From the NCBI RefSeq assembly GCF_900186835.1, contig NZ_LT906448.1, positions 1,240,001 to 1,304,000 on the forward strand: 64,000 nt of DNA, written 5' to 3'. The notes below the pieces were generated by a model that did not search any database, was not told where the DNA came from, and was given only the letters and a program-made list of their open reading frames with translations. The translations under genes were made by a program, and so were the position numbers. This document shows positions 1 through 10,506 of the stretch, one piece after another. Source of the stretch: Pasteurella dagmatis (GTDB lineage Bacteria; Pseudomonadota; Gammaproteobacteria; Enterobacterales; Pasteurellaceae). Every line of letters begins with the position of its first letter. Position 1 is the first letter of the stretch.

Positions 1-221
1 GTCAAGGTTATATTGATTTAGCAGCAAACCAAGGTATTGATGCATTTATTACTGGTGAAGTTTCTGAACAAACTATCCATTCTGCACGAGAACAAGGTAT
101 TCATTTTTTTGCAGCAGGTCATCATGCCACTGAACGTTATGGCATTAAAGCATTAGGTGAATGGTTAAGCCGAGAATATGGTTTTGAAGTTGAATTTAAA
201 GATATTGATAATCCAGCTTAA
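1..221 (+). CDS. Nif3-like dinuclear metal-centre protein (YbgI family), 3' end only
   Basis: Partial gene; its 5' end lies before the window and the frame starts at base 3. The last 72 residues are visible. They contain a GEVSEQT segment and an AAGHHATE segment, which match the C-terminal metal-site motif of the Nif3/YbgI family (often annotated 'GTP cyclohydrolase 1 type 2 homolog'). The histidines of HHATE are expected metal ligands. The reaction is not firmly established for this family. The gene ends with TAA, about 85 bp before fabI and in the same direction, but a good promoter sits between them. Confidence 0.85.
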   Translation, partial: QGYIDLAANQGIDAFITGEVSEQTIHSAREQGIHFFAAGHHATERYGIKALGEWLSREYGFEVEFKDIDNPA

Positions 222-242
222 GCCGTTTGCATAAGGTCTGCT

Positions 243-271
243 TTGTATTTATTCATATTTTCCCTTATACT
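243..271 (+). promoter_or_regulatory. Predicted sigma-70 promoter of fabI
   Basis: TTGTAT at 243-248 and TATACT at 266-271 are separated by 17 bp. Transcription would begin near 278, giving a leader of about 30 nt before the fabI start. Confidence 0.6.
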
Positions 272-306
272 AACAAGAATTTCTAACATACGAAAAGGTA
301 TTGATT

Positions 307-1089
307 ATGGGTTTCTTAAAAAATAAACGTATTTTAATCGCGGGTGTTGCAAGCAATCGTTCAATTGCTTACGGTATCGCACAAGCAATGAAACGTGAAG
401 GTGCAGAATTAGCATTTACTTACCAAAATGATAAATTAAAAAGTCGTGTTGAAGAATTCGCAAAAGAATTAGGTTCAGATATCGTGATTCCTTGTGATGT
501 GGGTACCGATGAAAGCATTGAACAATGCTTTACTGAATTAGCGAAACACTGGGATAAATTTGATGGTTTTGTTCACTCAATAGCATTTGCACCAGGTGAT
601 CAATTAGATGGTGACTACGTAGATTCAGTAAATCGTGAAGGCTTCCGTATCGCACACGATATAAGCTCATACAGCTTTGTAGCAATGGCAAAAGCTGCAC
701 GTGGTATGTTAAATCCAAACTCTGCATTATTAACCCTTTCTTACTTAGGTGCTGAGCGAGCAATTCCTAACTATAATGTAATGGGCTTAGCGAAAGCATC
801 ATTAGAAGCAAATACTCGCTTTATGGCAGCTTCTTTAGGTAAAGATGGTATTCGTGTAAATGCGATCTCTGCCGGCCCAATCCGCACTTTAGCTGCATCA
901 GGTATCAAAAACTTCAAGAAAATGCTGGCGAACTTCGAACAAACTGCACCATTACGCCGTACAGTAACTATTGAAGATGTAGGTAACTCAGCTGCATTCT
1001 TATGCTCTGATTTAGCTGCTGGTGTAACAGGTGAAGTATTACACGTTGATGCTGGTTTCAGTATCGTTGCAATGGGTGAATTAGAATAA
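307..1089 (+). CDS. fabI: Enoyl-[acyl-carrier-protein] reductase (NADH), FabI
   Basis: Reduces trans-2-enoyl-ACP with NADH in the last step of each fatty acid elongation cycle; cytosolic short-chain dehydrogenase fold. The 260-residue protein is close to E. coli FabI throughout ([10 protein letters not shown], ...AYGIAQAM...). The catalytic pair Tyr156/Lys163 is present in YNVMGLAK. I start at ATG 307 rather than the upstream TTG 301 because AAGG at 296-299 is well spaced from it. Residue 93, glycine in E. coli and part of the triclosan pocket, is alanine here; Met159 and Phe203, the other classic resistance positions, are unchanged. Followed directly by a terminator. Confidence 0.97.
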   Translation: MGFLKNKRILIAGVASNRSIAYGIAQAMKREGAELAFTYQNDKLKSRVEEFAKELGSDIVIPCDVGTDESIEQCFTELAKHWDKFDGFVHSIAFAPGDQLDGDYVDSVNREGFRIAHDISSYSFVAMAKAARGMLNPNSALLTLSYLGAERAIPNYNVMGLAKASLEANTRFMAASLGKDGIRVNAISAGPIRTLAASGIKNFKKMLANFEQTAPLRRTVTIEDVGNSAAFLCSDLAAGVTGEVLHVDAGFSIVAMGELE

Positions 1090-1108
1090 CGCTTAATTCT
1101 TTAATAAG

Positions 1109-1130
1109 AGCGGACAAATGTCCGCTTTTT
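1109..1130 (+). terminator. Intrinsic terminator after fabI
   Basis: A 7-bp stem AGCGGAC/GTCCGCT closes an AAAT loop and runs into TTTTT. Confidence 0.85.
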
Positions 1131-1151
1131 ACTTTTTTATGGATAATCTAA

Positions 1152-3131
1152 ATGTTCCAAAATAATCCTCTTCTTTCTCAATTAAAACAGCAAATCAGAG
1201 AGAGCAAACAACAAGTCGAAGGTATAGTAAAAAGTTCAGATAAAGCATTCGGTTTTCTCGAATGTGATAAGAAAAGCTACTTTATCCCCCCTGCAGCAAT
1301 GAAAAAAGTGATGCACGGTGACAAAATCAAAGCACTTATCGAAGTGGTTGGTGATAAAGAACAAGCAGAACCGGACGAATTAATTGAACCTATGCTCACT
1401 CGCTTTATTGCACGTGTACGCTTTAATAAAGACAAAAAATTGCAAGTACTTGTTGATCATCCACAAATTAATCAACCTATTGGCGCGTCACAACACAAAT
1501 CCGTACAAGAAGAATTACAAGAAGGCGATTGGGTAGTTGCGACCTTAAAAACACACCCGCTACGCGACGATCGTTTTTTCTTTGCTCAAATTCAACAATT
1601 TATTTGTAAAGCGGATGATGAACTAGCGCCTTGGTGGGTTACTTTAGCTCGTCACGAGCAATCACGTTACCCAGTGAAGGGATTAGATAGTTACGAAATG
1701 CAAGATCAGCAAACTCGTGAAGATTTGACCGCACTTCACTTCGTCACTATTGACTCTGAAACAACAAAAGATATGGACGACGCGTTATATATTGAAGCAA
1801 TCCAACAAGATGAACAACAAACAGGCTGGCGCTTAGTCGTCGCGATTGCGGACCCAACGGCATACATTGCGTTAGATTCGCAAATTGAGAAAGAAGCAAA
1901 ACAACGTTGTTTCACCAACTATTTACCCGGTTTCAATATCCCAATGCTGCCACCTGAATTGTCTGACGATCTTTGCTCATTAATGAAAGATAAGGTTCGT
2001 CCTGCATTAGTTTGTTATATTGAAACAGATTTGGCTGGTAACATAACCGCAAAACCACATTTCGTGTCCGCCTACGTACAATCGAAATCCAAATTAGTGT
2101 ACGACAGAATTTCTGATTATTTAGAAAATAAAGCAAATACTTGGCAACCAGAAAATGAACAAGAAAAACAGCAAATTAATTTGTTGCATCAGTTTACACT
2201 AGCACGTATTGAATGGCGTAAACAACATTCTTTATTATTTAAAGAAAGACCAGATTATTCTTTCATCTTAGCTGAAAATGGCAAAGTGCAAGAGATAAAA
2301 GCAGAATACCGCCGTATTGCTAACCAAATTGTGGAAGAATGTATGATCATTGCCAATATTTGTGCAGCACAATATTTAGATGAGCATGCAAAGTGCGGTA
2401 TTTTTAATACACATTTAGGCTTTGATAAAAAATCATTGGAAAACGTACAACAGTTTTTATTAGTAAATTTAGCAAATGAAGAAACTCAAGCAGAGTTAAC
2501 AGAACGGTATTCTAGTGAAAATCTAGCGACATTAGCAGGATACTGCCAAATGCGCCACGATATCGAAGTGATAGAAGGCAATTATTTAGAATTACGTTTA
2601 CGTCGTTTCTTAACCTTTGCTGAATTTAAAGCAGAATTAGCACCGCACTTTGGCTTAGGCTTAACAGGTTATGCAACTTGGACTTCACCAATTCGTAAGT
2701 ATTCAGATATGGTAAACCATCGCTTAATCAAAGCCACATTAACCAACAGTGAATGTGAAAAGCCACAAGATGAAGTGCTCGCTCGTTTACAAGAAGCGCG
2801 TCGCCAGAACCGCTTGGTGGAACGTGATATTGCTGATTGGCTATATTGCCGTTACTTAGCAGATAAAGTCGAGCAAAAAACAACTTTTAAAGCGGAAATT
2901 CAAGATGTAATGCGTAGTGGCTTGCGTGTTCAATTAGCAGAAAATGGCGCATCTGTCTTTATTCCGTCCTCACAACTACATAATAATAAAGACGAAATGC
3001 AAGCAAACGCAGATGAACTTGCAATGTACATCAAAGGCGAAGTAGCTTATAAGATTGGTGATATCATCGATGTGCAGTTACTTGAAGTGAAAGAAGAAAC
3101 GCGCAGTATTATTGGCACAGTAATCCAATAA
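1152..3131 (+). CDS. rnb: Exoribonuclease II
   Basis: Processive 3'-5' exoribonuclease of mRNA decay. The 659 residues are close in length to the E. coli enzyme (644). The order is N-terminal cold-shock-like domains, the RNB catalytic domain, then a C-terminal S1 domain (about 565-655, with GLRVQLAENGASVFIPSSQL). The active-site aspartates fall at Asp201, Asp207, Asp209 and Asp210 in DSETTKDMDDALY, the same numbering as E. coli RNase II. A USS copy lies inside the gene at 1728-1736 and another at 2391-2399. The Shine-Dalgarno sequence before ATG 1152 is weak. The gene converges on murA across a shared terminator. Confidence 0.96.
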   Translation: MFQNNPLLSQLKQQIRESKQQVEGIVKSSDKAFGFLECDKKSYFIPPAAMKKVMHGDKIKALIEVVGDKEQAEPDELIEPMLTRFIARVRFNKDKKLQVLVDHPQINQPIGASQHKSVQEELQEGDWVVATLKTHPLRDDRFFFAQIQQFICKADDELAPWWVTLARHEQSRYPVKGLDSYEMQDQQTREDLTALHFVTIDSETTKDMDDALYIEAIQQDEQQTGWRLVVAIADPTAYIALDSQIEKEAKQRCFTNYLPGFNIPMLPPELSDDLCSLMKDKVRPALVCYIETDLAGNITAKPHFVSAYVQSKSKLVYDRISDYLENKANTWQPENEQEKQQINLLHQFTLARIEWRKQHSLLFKERPDYSFILAENGKVQEIKAEYRRIANQIVEECMIIANICAAQYLDEHAKCGIFNTHLGFDKKSLENVQQFLLVNLANEETQAELTERYSSENLATLAGYCQMRHDIEVIEGNYLELRLRRFLTFAEFKAELAPHFGLGLTGYATWTSPIRKYSDMVNHRLIKATLTNSECEKPQDEVLARLQEARRQNRLVERDIADWLYCRYLADKVEQKTTFKAEIQDVMRSGLRVQLAENGASVFIPSSQLHNNKDEMQANADELAMYIKGEVAYKIGDIIDVQLLEVKEETRSIIGTVIQ

Positions 3132-3144
3132 ACATAGCGATATA

Positions 3145-3173
3145 AAAAAGGGAAATTTAACATTTCCCTTTTT
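3145..3173. terminator. Bidirectional terminator between rnb and murA
   Basis: AAAAGGGAAAT / ATTTCCCTTTT hairpin with A-rich and T-rich flanks, placed between two convergent genes. It can serve both strands. Confidence 0.8.
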
Positions 3174-3190
3174 ATTTGAATAACTATTTA

Positions 3191-4474
<1,284 letters not shown>

Positions 4475-4485
4475 CTAGCTAAGCC

Positions 4486-4743
4486 TTAACGAGGTTGATT
4501 GAGTAAGCGCTCACGATTCCATTTTTCAATAGTATACGTTTTTATTGTTAATGCATGAATTGCATTATTTGAGATATGTTCCATCAACGGTGCATAAATC
4601 AATTGTTGTTGTTTTACTCTTGATAATCCGGCAAATTCATCACTCACCGCAATTACACCATAATGTGCATTTTCGCCTTGAACATAGACTTCATCTAAGT
4701 TCAAGGCTTCTTTTAAAATTCTTTCAATTTCTTGCGTTTCCAT
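4486..4743 (-). CDS. ibaG: BolA-family protein IbaG
   Basis: Small BolA-like protein (85 residues) that works with monothiol glutaredoxin in iron-sulfur handling and is linked to acid stress in E. coli. The start is set at 4743 because the ATG overlaps the mlaB stop codon (TAATG), a translational-coupling arrangement; a longer frame to 4782 would run back into mlaB. The central AHYGVIAVSDEFAG and VKQQQLIYAPL segments match the BolA fold. Its position between mlaB and murA is conserved in gammaproteobacteria. Confidence 0.93.
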   Translation of the reverse strand: METQEIERILKEALNLDEVYVQGENAHYGVIAVSDEFAGLSRVKQQQLIYAPLMEHISNNAIHALTIKTYTIEKWNRERLLNQPR

Positions 4744-5102
4744 TATTTGCTTCCGTTGACCTGAATAAATGTTGCGATCCAATTAGATAGACCAAATAAA
4801 TCCGCCAAAGTTAATAGTTGTTTTGGCGCATTTTTTAAAACGATACGATACCCCTGTTTTTGTACTTTCAAAGCTTGCCCAATACAATCACATAAAAGAG
4901 CAAAACCAGCTGAATCAATGCGTGTAACTTGAGCTAAATCCCAATAGACATTTTTATCTGCAATCTTTTCTGCCGATAAAAAAGAAGCACGTTGCTCCCA
5001 AAAAGGAAGCAACGTGTTACGAGATAGCTCTCCAATTAACAAGAGCGATATATTATCACTATTTTGTTCTAATTCCCAAGTTAAACTTTTTGCAGTTTTC
5101 AT
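4743..5102 (-). CDS. mlaB: MlaB, STAS-domain subunit of the phospholipid ABC transporter
   Basis: Cytosolic STAS protein that binds the ATPase MlaF and supports activity of the MlaFEDB complex. The 119-residue protein has the STAS signature region VYWDLAQVTRIDSAGFALL at about 64-82, with the usual D-S-A/S-G loop. It starts 3 nt after the mlaC stop and its own stop overlaps the ibaG start by one base. Confidence 0.9.
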   Translation of the reverse strand: MKTAKSLTWELEQNSDNISLLLIGELSRNTLLPFWEQRASFLSAEKIADKNVYWDLAQVTRIDSAGFALLCDCIGQALKVQKQGYRIVLKNAPKQLLTLADLFGLSNWIATFIQVNGSK

Positions 5103-5105
5103 CGC

Positions 5106-5747
5106 TTATTTACTTAAAGTTACCGGGACTCTAGCCGCTTTTGATACTTGTTCTGTTAACGCATCTAAGCCACTTTTCGTAATGATTGGTGACCATTCTT
5201 TACTTTTAGTTTCCACCATACTCACGCCTTCTGCGCTCATATCAAATACTTGCCATTTACCAGATTTACTGTTTTTGTACCAATAGAAAGTCAAATTCAC
5301 TGGTGGTTGGTTACCACTTTGAATGACTTTTACACTTACAGTTGAAGTTTTGTCATCTGCTTGTGCTTTTGGTTTTTCAATTTGTAATTTTTGATCAGAA
5401 TACATTGTTAATACTTGCGCATAATTTTGTTCAATGTATTGCTCAAAGGCATTGAAGAAACGCTCTCTTTGTTCTGGTGTTGTTGCTTTAAAATGCTTAC
5501 CTAACACTTTAGAACCTGCATATTTTACGTGTACATACGGCATTAATTCAGTACGTACAATTGTTTTTAAATAGTTTGGATCTTGTTTAATTTTTGTCTG
5601 GCTTGAAGTGATATTTTTAAACAATTTGTCTGATACTTCTTGCATTAATTCATAAGGTGTATCAGCTGCCAAAGCCTGTATAGAAAAAAGTGCGGTAGAA
5701 ATTACCAGCATTTTTGCGAATACACGTTTTAATTTAGATAAAAACAT
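5106..5747 (-). CDS. mlaC: MlaC, periplasmic phospholipid-binding protein
   Basis: Carries phospholipid between the outer-membrane MlaA complex and the inner-membrane MlaFEDB complex. The 213-residue protein starts with a signal peptide (basic start, hydrophobic core about 12-24, likely cleavage after ALA-A at about 27). The mature part has the Tol_Tol_Ttg2 family pattern, including YVHVKYAGSKVLG and TPEQRERFFNAFEQYI. AGGAG precedes the start at good spacing. A USS lies at 5688-5696 within the signal-peptide region. Confidence 0.95.
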   Translation of the reverse strand: MFLSKLKRVFAKMLVISTALFSIQALAADTPYELMQEVSDKLFKNITSSQTKIKQDPNYLKTIVRTELMPYVHVKYAGSKVLGKHFKATTPEQRERFFNAFEQYIEQNYAQVLTMYSDQKLQIEKPKAQADDKTSTVSVKVIQSGNQPPVNLTFYWYKNSKSGKWQVFDMSAEGVSMVETKSKEWSPIITKSGLDALTEQVSKAARVPVTLSK

Positions 5748-5784
5748 TATTTTTACTCCTACTAAAATTCAGAAATTTTACACA

Positions 5785-6291
5785 TTATTGTACTGTTGGT
5801 TCTTCATTTTTGTCGGCTTCCGATTTATTACGATCACCATATAAAAATTGACCAACAAGATCTTCTAAAACTAATGCGGATTTCGTGTCTGTAACACGGC
5901 TTCCTTCTTTCCACATTTCCACTTCACCATCATCAAAACCAATGCTTAATGCAATATATTGTTCACCCAATAAACCTGATGTTTTAATTGATAATGCACT
6001 GGTTTCAGGAATCTCGTGATAACGCTCATCTATCGCAATTGTGACCATTGGTGAGTAAGTTTTTTCATTTAACGAAATATCGGCTACTCGACCAATCACA
6101 ACACCACCGACTTTTAATGGTGCACGGACCTTTAGTCCACCAATATTTTCAAAAGTTGCATAAATTTTATAGGATTTTGCTTCGCTAAAACCTTGAATAT
6201 TTGCTACTTTTAACCCTAAGAATACTAAAGCACCTATGCCAAGTAATAAAAATAATCCTACCCAAAACTCGTATTTTATTGTTTGTCGCAT
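5785..6291 (-). CDS. mlaD: MlaD, MCE-domain subunit of the phospholipid transporter
   Basis: Inner-membrane-anchored MCE protein whose hexamer forms the periplasmic lipid channel above MlaE. The 168-residue protein has one N-terminal membrane helix (FWVGLFLLLGIGALVFLGL, about 9-27) and then the MCE domain (about 40-118, with GGLKVRAPLKVGGVVIGRV). It is slightly shorter than E. coli MlaD (183). AAGGAAATTTT precedes the start. Confidence 0.95.
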   Translation of the reverse strand: MRQTIKYEFWVGLFLLLGIGALVFLGLKVANIQGFSEAKSYKIYATFENIGGLKVRAPLKVGGVVIGRVADISLNEKTYSPMVTIAIDERYHEIPETSALSIKTSGLLGEQYIALSIGFDDGEVEMWKEGSRVTDTKSALVLEDLVGQFLYGDRNKSEADKNEEPTVQ

Positions 6292-6336
6292 AAAATTTCC
6301 TTACATCATCATTCATAAATAAACAGCTATTCTTGG

Positions 6337-7119
6337 TTAACTTGAACCAAACATTAAAGCTGTTAATACAAAATCTAAACCTAAAACAACTAATGAGGCG
6401 TGAACTACTGTACGTGTCGTTGCTTTACTGATTCCTTCTGAGGTCGGCAAGCAATCATAACCATTAAACAGTGCAATCCACACAACAGCAATTGCAAAAC
6501 ATAAGCTTTTAATAAAGCCATTGAGTAAATCTTTTTCCCAAGTCACCGCATTTTGCATTACTGACCAGAAACTGCCCGAATCTACGCCTTTCCAATCCAC
6601 ACCAACAAGGGAGCCGCCCCAAATACCAATTGCCGTAAAAATCACTGCTAAAATTGGCATTGAAATCACACCAGCCCAAAAACGAGGTGCAATCACACGA
6701 CGTAAAGGATCAACAGCCATCATTTCTAAACTGGAAAGTTGTTCAGTAGCTTTCATTAAACCAATTTCTGCCGTTAATGCCGAACCTGCACGACCCGCAA
6801 ATAAAAGTGCGGTCACTACTGGACCTAATTCACGTAATAATGAAAGAGCGACTAACTGACCTAAACTTGTCTCAGCAGAAAAATCCACTAACACCACATA
6901 CCCTTGCAAGCCTAATACCATCCCGATAAATAATCCAGACAACATAATAATCAGTAACGATTGCACGCCTAACACGTGTAATTGTTTGACTAATAATGGG
7001 AAATGTTTCTTAATTTGTGGTTTCCCAACCAATGCGCCAAACAACATAAAACCAGCTCGACCAAGTGAACGGCAAAAATCTATCGCAGAACGACCAAGTT
7101 GGGAAATAAAATCAATCAT
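6337..7119 (-). CDS. mlaE: MlaE, permease subunit of the phospholipid transporter
   Basis: Membrane subunit of the MlaFEDB phospholipid ABC transporter that maintains outer-membrane lipid asymmetry. The 260-residue protein has about five to six hydrophobic segments and the MlaE/YrbE family core [23 protein letters not shown] followed by [21 protein letters not shown]. Its start overlaps the end of mlaF by 4 nt (ATGA), and a strong GGAGGAG Shine-Dalgarno lies within mlaF. A USS lies inside it at 6805-6813. Confidence 0.95.
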   Translation of the reverse strand: MIDFISQLGRSAIDFCRSLGRAGFMLFGALVGKPQIKKHFPLLVKQLHVLGVQSLLIIMLSGLFIGMVLGLQGYVVLVDFSAETSLGQLVALSLLRELGPVVTALLFAGRAGSALTAEIGLMKATEQLSSLEMMAVDPLRRVIAPRFWAGVISMPILAVIFTAIGIWGGSLVGVDWKGVDSGSFWSVMQNAVTWEKDLLNGFIKSLCFAIAVVWIALFNGYDCLPTSEGISKATTRTVVHASLVVLGLDFVLTALMFGSS

Positions 7120-7910
7120 TGAAATAACTCCTCCACATAATCCTGTGCAGGAAAATGGAAATGTACTGGGCCATCTGCCTCACCATCTAAGAATTGACGT
7201 ACTTGCGGATCCTGACTTTGTAATAATTGCTCCGATGTTCCTTCTGCAATCACTCGCTTATCCGCAATAATATAAGCATAATCAGCAATACTTAACACTT
7301 CCTGCACATCGTGTGAAACCACAATAGAAGTCAACTCTAAAGCTTCATTTAAGCGTTTAATCAAACTTAAAATCACCCCCATACTAATAGGGTCTTGCCC
7401 CGCAAAGGGTTCATCAAACATCATTAATTCAGGATCTAACGCAATCGCGCGAGCTAATGCCGCACGTCTTGCCATACCACCAGAAAGCTCAGAAGGCATT
7501 AAGTCTGCCGCACCACGCAATCCAACAGCTTCTAATTTCATTAAGACAATTTGACGGATTAAACTTTCAGGAAGAAGTGTATGTTCTCGAATAGGGAAGG
7601 CTACATTATCAAAAGTCGAAATGTCAGTAAATAATGCACCTGATTGAAACAACATTCCCATTTTTTGGCGAATTTTATAAAGTTCAGAATTAGAGAGTTG
7701 GCAAATGTCTTGCCCCTCAAACCAAATTTCGCCTACTTCTGGCTGTAATTGCCCACCAATTAGTTTCAGTAATGTGGTTTTACCAATTCCAGATGGTCCC
7801 ATAATTGCGGTAATTTTGCCTTTCTGCACCTTTAAATTTAGGTTGTCATAAATCGTGCGCTGACCTCGCTTGAACGTCAGATTTTTCACTTCAATTAAGG
7901 GGGTATTCAT
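7116..7910 (-). CDS. mlaF: MlaF, ATPase subunit of the phospholipid transporter
   Basis: ABC ATPase powering the Mla pathway. The 264-residue protein has Walker [10 protein letters not shown] (about 39-47), signature [15 protein letters not shown], Walker [14 protein letters not shown] and a switch histidine in VVSHDVQEV. The first gene of the minus-strand run mlaF-E-D-C-B-ibaG-murA; the divergent lptC operon begins 232 bp away. Confidence 0.96.
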   Translation of the reverse strand: MNTPLIEVKNLTFKRGQRTIYDNLNLKVQKGKITAIMGPSGIGKTTLLKLIGGQLQPEVGEIWFEGQDICQLSNSELYKIRQKMGMLFQSGALFTDISTFDNVAFPIREHTLLPESLIRQIVLMKLEAVGLRGAADLMPSELSGGMARRAALARAIALDPELMMFDEPFAGQDPISMGVILSLIKRLNEALELTSIVVSHDVQEVLSIADYAYIIADKRVIAEGTSEQLLQSQDPQVRQFLDGEADGPVHFHFPAQDYVEELFQ

Positions 7911-8063
7911 AAAATCTCTTTTCTAAATTAGAATGCTTCAAAAATTAAAAGGGGATATTCTACCAATTCCCCTTGAATGTCAAATTTTACACAATAAACA
8001 ATGTGATGCTTTGACCTAATAAAAATAAAAACGTTCATTCAAGTAAAAATTTTCCAAAATTCG

Positions 8064-8072
8064 ACCGCACTT
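8064..8072 (-). repeat. DNA uptake signal sequence (USS) between mlaF and lptC
   Basis: ACCGCACTT followed by TTATTAG in the 232-bp divergent spacer; single copy with no partner, so an uptake site rather than a terminator. Confidence 0.85.
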
Positions 8073-8093
8073 TTATTAGTTTTAATAAAATTA

Positions 8094-8102
8094 TGCTATG
8101 AT
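8094..8102 (+). promoter_or_regulatory. Predicted extended -10 promoter of the lpt operon
   Basis: TGC-TATGAT is an extended -10 element. No good -35 is seen 17 bp upstream, which is tolerated with an extended -10. Transcription would start near 8109, about 34 nt before lptC. Confidence 0.45.
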
Positions 8103-8142
8103 TGCCAATCCAATATCCACCTAAAATGAACTGAACTCACTT

Positions 8143-8709
8143 ATGAATATTCGTTGGAATATCGTTTTATCTGTTATGGCATTGGCACTACTTGCGTGGT
8201 TTTACTCATTAAACCAAAAAGAAGATGACCTTAGCGCACTTATTAAGCGTCACGACAGCCCTGAATATACAGGGAAAAATATGCAAACAACGGTATTTTC
8301 GCCTACTGGTAAAAAACAATATTTTGCTAAATCACAGTCTGTTGAGCATTACAGTCATAATGGTCATACGGATTTTATTATGCCAGAGGTGTATCTGTTT
8401 GACATTGAGCAAAGTAGCAATGAAAGTTGGAAATTAAGTGCCAATAAAGCGACTTTAACGAAAGATCACAAACTCTATTTAGAAGGGAATGTAGTCGCAC
8501 AAAGTTTATCAGATAAATCGCACTTGCAACGTATTGAAACAGAAAATGCGGTGGTTAATTTAAAAACACAAGATATTCAATCAAATTATATGGTGAAAAT
8601 TAATGGGCAAAATTTTCATTCAACGGGCTTAAAACTGACGGGCAACTTACAACAACAAATTGCCTCCTTAAAAGAACAGGTAAATACATATTATGAAATC
8701 AAAAAGTAA
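8143..8709 (+). CDS. lptC: LptC, LPS export system protein
   Basis: Bitopic inner-membrane protein that takes lipopolysaccharide from LptB2FG and passes it to LptA. The 188-residue protein has one N-terminal membrane helix (WNIVLSVMALALLAWFYSL, about 5-23) and a periplasmic beta-jellyroll. First gene of lptC-lptA-lptB-ptsN-rapZ; its last 17 nt overlap lptA. The Shine-Dalgarno sequence is weak. Confidence 0.93.
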   Translation: MNIRWNIVLSVMALALLAWFYSLNQKEDDLSALIKRHDSPEYTGKNMQTTVFSPTGKKQYFAKSQSVEHYSHNGHTDFIMPEVYLFDIEQSSNESWKLSANKATLTKDHKLYLEGNVVAQSLSDKSHLQRIETENAVVNLKTQDIQSNYMVKINGQNFHSTGLKLTGNLQQQIASLKEQVNTYYEIKK

Positions 8710-9199
8710 CCAAATTATTCTTTTGGCAACGCTAGTAATGGCGTCATTATCTGCACTGGCATTAAAAAATGACACACAACAGCCTATTAACATAGTGTCA
8801 GATAATCAATCTTTAGATATGGATAATCATATTGTTACTTTTACTGATAACGTTGTGATTACACAAGGCTCTATCTTAATTAAAGCAAACAAAGTTGTAA
8901 TTACTCGCCCACCTGAAAAGTCAGGTAAAAAAGATACGGTTGAAGCCTTTGGCAACCCAGTCACTTTCCAACAAACTTTAGACAATGGTAAGCCTGTGAA
9001 TGGTAAAGCAAACAAAGTGCATTACGATCTCACTACTGAATTTTTAACGCTAACAGGCAATGCTGAATTAAAACAATTAGACAGTAAAATCAACAGCAGT
9101 ATGATTTCTTATGATGTAAAGAAACAACAGCTTAAAGCAAAAGGTTCTGGCAATTCGAGAGTAAAAACTGTATTAATCCCTGCTCAATTGAACAAATAA
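8693..9199 (+). CDS. lptA: LptA, periplasmic LPS-transport bridge protein
   Basis: OstA/LptA-fold protein that polymerises into the periplasmic bridge carrying LPS to LptD. The 168-residue protein begins with a signal peptide (hydrophobic IILLATLVMASLSALA, likely cut after ALA at about 22). The mature part has the conserved repeat style of the family (QPINIVSDNQSLDMDNHIVTFTDNV written in two parts: about 28-42 and 43-52). It overlaps lptC by 17 nt. Confidence 0.94.
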   Translation: MKSKSNQIILLATLVMASLSALALKNDTQQPINIVSDNQSLDMDNHIVTFTDNVVITQGSILIKANKVVITRPPEKSGKKDTVEAFGNPVTFQQTLDNGKPVNGKANKVHYDLTTEFLTLTGNAELKQLDSKINSSMISYDVKKQQLKAKGSGNSRVKTVLIPAQLNK

Positions 9200-9225
9200 T
9201 GTAAAGAAATAAGGTTTTATTTTCT

Positions 9226-9951
9226 ATGTCTATTCTACACGCTGAAAATTTAGCGAAAAGTTACAAAAGCAGACAAGTAGTTTCTGATGTAAGCCTGACT
9301 GTAAATTCTAACGAGATCGTTGGTTTACTTGGGCCGAACGGTGCGGGAAAAACAACTACTTTTTATATGGTTGTGGGATTAGTGAATCACGATCATGGAA
9401 CGATTCGTATAGATGATGAAGATATTAGCTTATTACCAATGCACAACCGTGCACAGCGTGGTATTGGCTACTTACCGCAAGAAGCTTCTATTTTCCGCCG
9501 TTTAACTGTATATGAAAACCTAATGGCCGTATTAGAAATTCGTAAAGATCTCAATCAAGAACAACGCCGTGCAAGAGCTGATGAACTAATTGAAGAATTT
9601 AATATTGGGCATATTCGTAACAGCTTAGGGCAATCACTCTCTGGTGGTGAGCGTCGTCGTGTAGAAATTGCACGTGCACTAGCAGCAAACCCTAAATTTA
9701 TTTTATTAGATGAACCTTTTGCAGGTGTTGACCCAATCTCTGTTATCGATATCAAAAAAATCATTATGGATTTAAGAGATCGTGGCTTAGGCGTATTAAT
9801 TACCGATCATAATGTGCGTGAAACTTTAGATGTGTGTGAGCGTGCTTATATCGTAAGTGCTGGGAAAATGATTGCCACTGGCACACCTGAAGAAATCCTT
9901 AATAATGAACACGTAAAACGCGTATATTTAGGCGAACAATTCAAATTGTAG
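9226..9951 (+). CDS. lptB: LptB, ATPase of the LPS exporter
   Basis: Cytosolic ABC ATPase that drives LPS extraction with LptF and LptG, whose genes are not in this window. The 241-residue protein has Walker [11 protein letters not shown]-loop in YLPQEASIF, signature [15 protein letters not shown], Walker [14 protein letters not shown] and His in [10 protein letters not shown]. Its length equals E. coli LptB. ptsN follows after a 2-nt gap. Confidence 0.97.
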   Translation: MSILHAENLAKSYKSRQVVSDVSLTVNSNEIVGLLGPNGAGKTTTFYMVVGLVNHDHGTIRIDDEDISLLPMHNRAQRGIGYLPQEASIFRRLTVYENLMAVLEIRKDLNQEQRRARADELIEEFNIGHIRNSLGQSLSGGERRRVEIARALAANPKFILLDEPFAGVDPISVIDIKKIIMDLRDRGLGVLITDHNVRETLDVCERAYIVSAGKMIATGTPEEILNNEHVKRVYLGEQFKL

Positions 9952-9953
9952 TT

Positions 9954-10481
9954 ATGACCAAATTTACTGAATTATTAAAACCTGAAAACATTCGTCAAGG
10001 CATTATATGCTCAAGTAAAAAACGTGTATTTGAGACAATTACCTCTGTTATTGCAGATCAAGTTCAGCTAGAAAATGCAGAACAATGTTGTTTTGAATGC
10101 TTATTCAATCGTGAAAAATTAGGCAATTCTGGTTTAGGAAATGGTATTGCAATGCCAAAAGCTCGCATTCCAAATGGTGACAAACCTATTGCTGTTTTTC
10201 TACAGCTTGATACTGCTGTTGAATATGATTCATCAGATCATCGTGATGTAGATTTAGTTTTTGCATTATTGATCCCTGAACAAATCTGTGCAGAGTATAT
10301 TACAAAGCTCCCTGAAATTGCTGAAAATTTATCCAACAAAACTTTATGTAAACAACTGAGAACGGCGTTAAGTGCGGATGAAATTTGGAAAATTTTTGAG
10401 CATTACGATCAAATACAAGATATAGAAACAGAAGTTGTGGAAACACCAAACGAAAATAAAGAGGATGTTTCCAAAACTTAA
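9954..10481 (+). CDS. ptsN: PtsN-like PTS IIA (Ntr) protein lacking the phosphorylated histidine
   Basis: Homologue of the nitrogen-PTS EIIA protein, in the usual place before rapZ. Most of the 175-residue protein follows the family (FNREKLGNSGLGNGIAMP). The phosphorylatable His in E. coli's IPHGK is Lys69 here, in AMPKARIP, so normal phosphotransfer looks impossible. There is also a C-terminal acidic extension (about 155-175). E. coli has rpoN and hpf between lptB and ptsN and npr after rapZ; all three are missing here. It may act only as a protein-binding regulator, or be under relaxed selection. The family call is firm; the activity is inferred. Confidence 0.88.
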   Translation: MTKFTELLKPENIRQGIICSSKKRVFETITSVIADQVQLENAEQCCFECLFNREKLGNSGLGNGIAMPKARIPNGDKPIAVFLQLDTAVEYDSSDHRDVDLVFALLIPEQICAEYITKLPEIAENLSNKTLCKQLRTALSADEIWKIFEHYDQIQDIETEVVETPNENKEDVSKT

Positions 10482-10506
10482 TTTAAAGTGATAAGCGAGT
10501 AAACCT

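Noticed and set aside
7911-8142. Divergent mlaF-lptC spacer examined for a sigma-E type or riboswitch element
   Set aside because: Only a USS and an extended -10 could be supported; no structured leader is visible.
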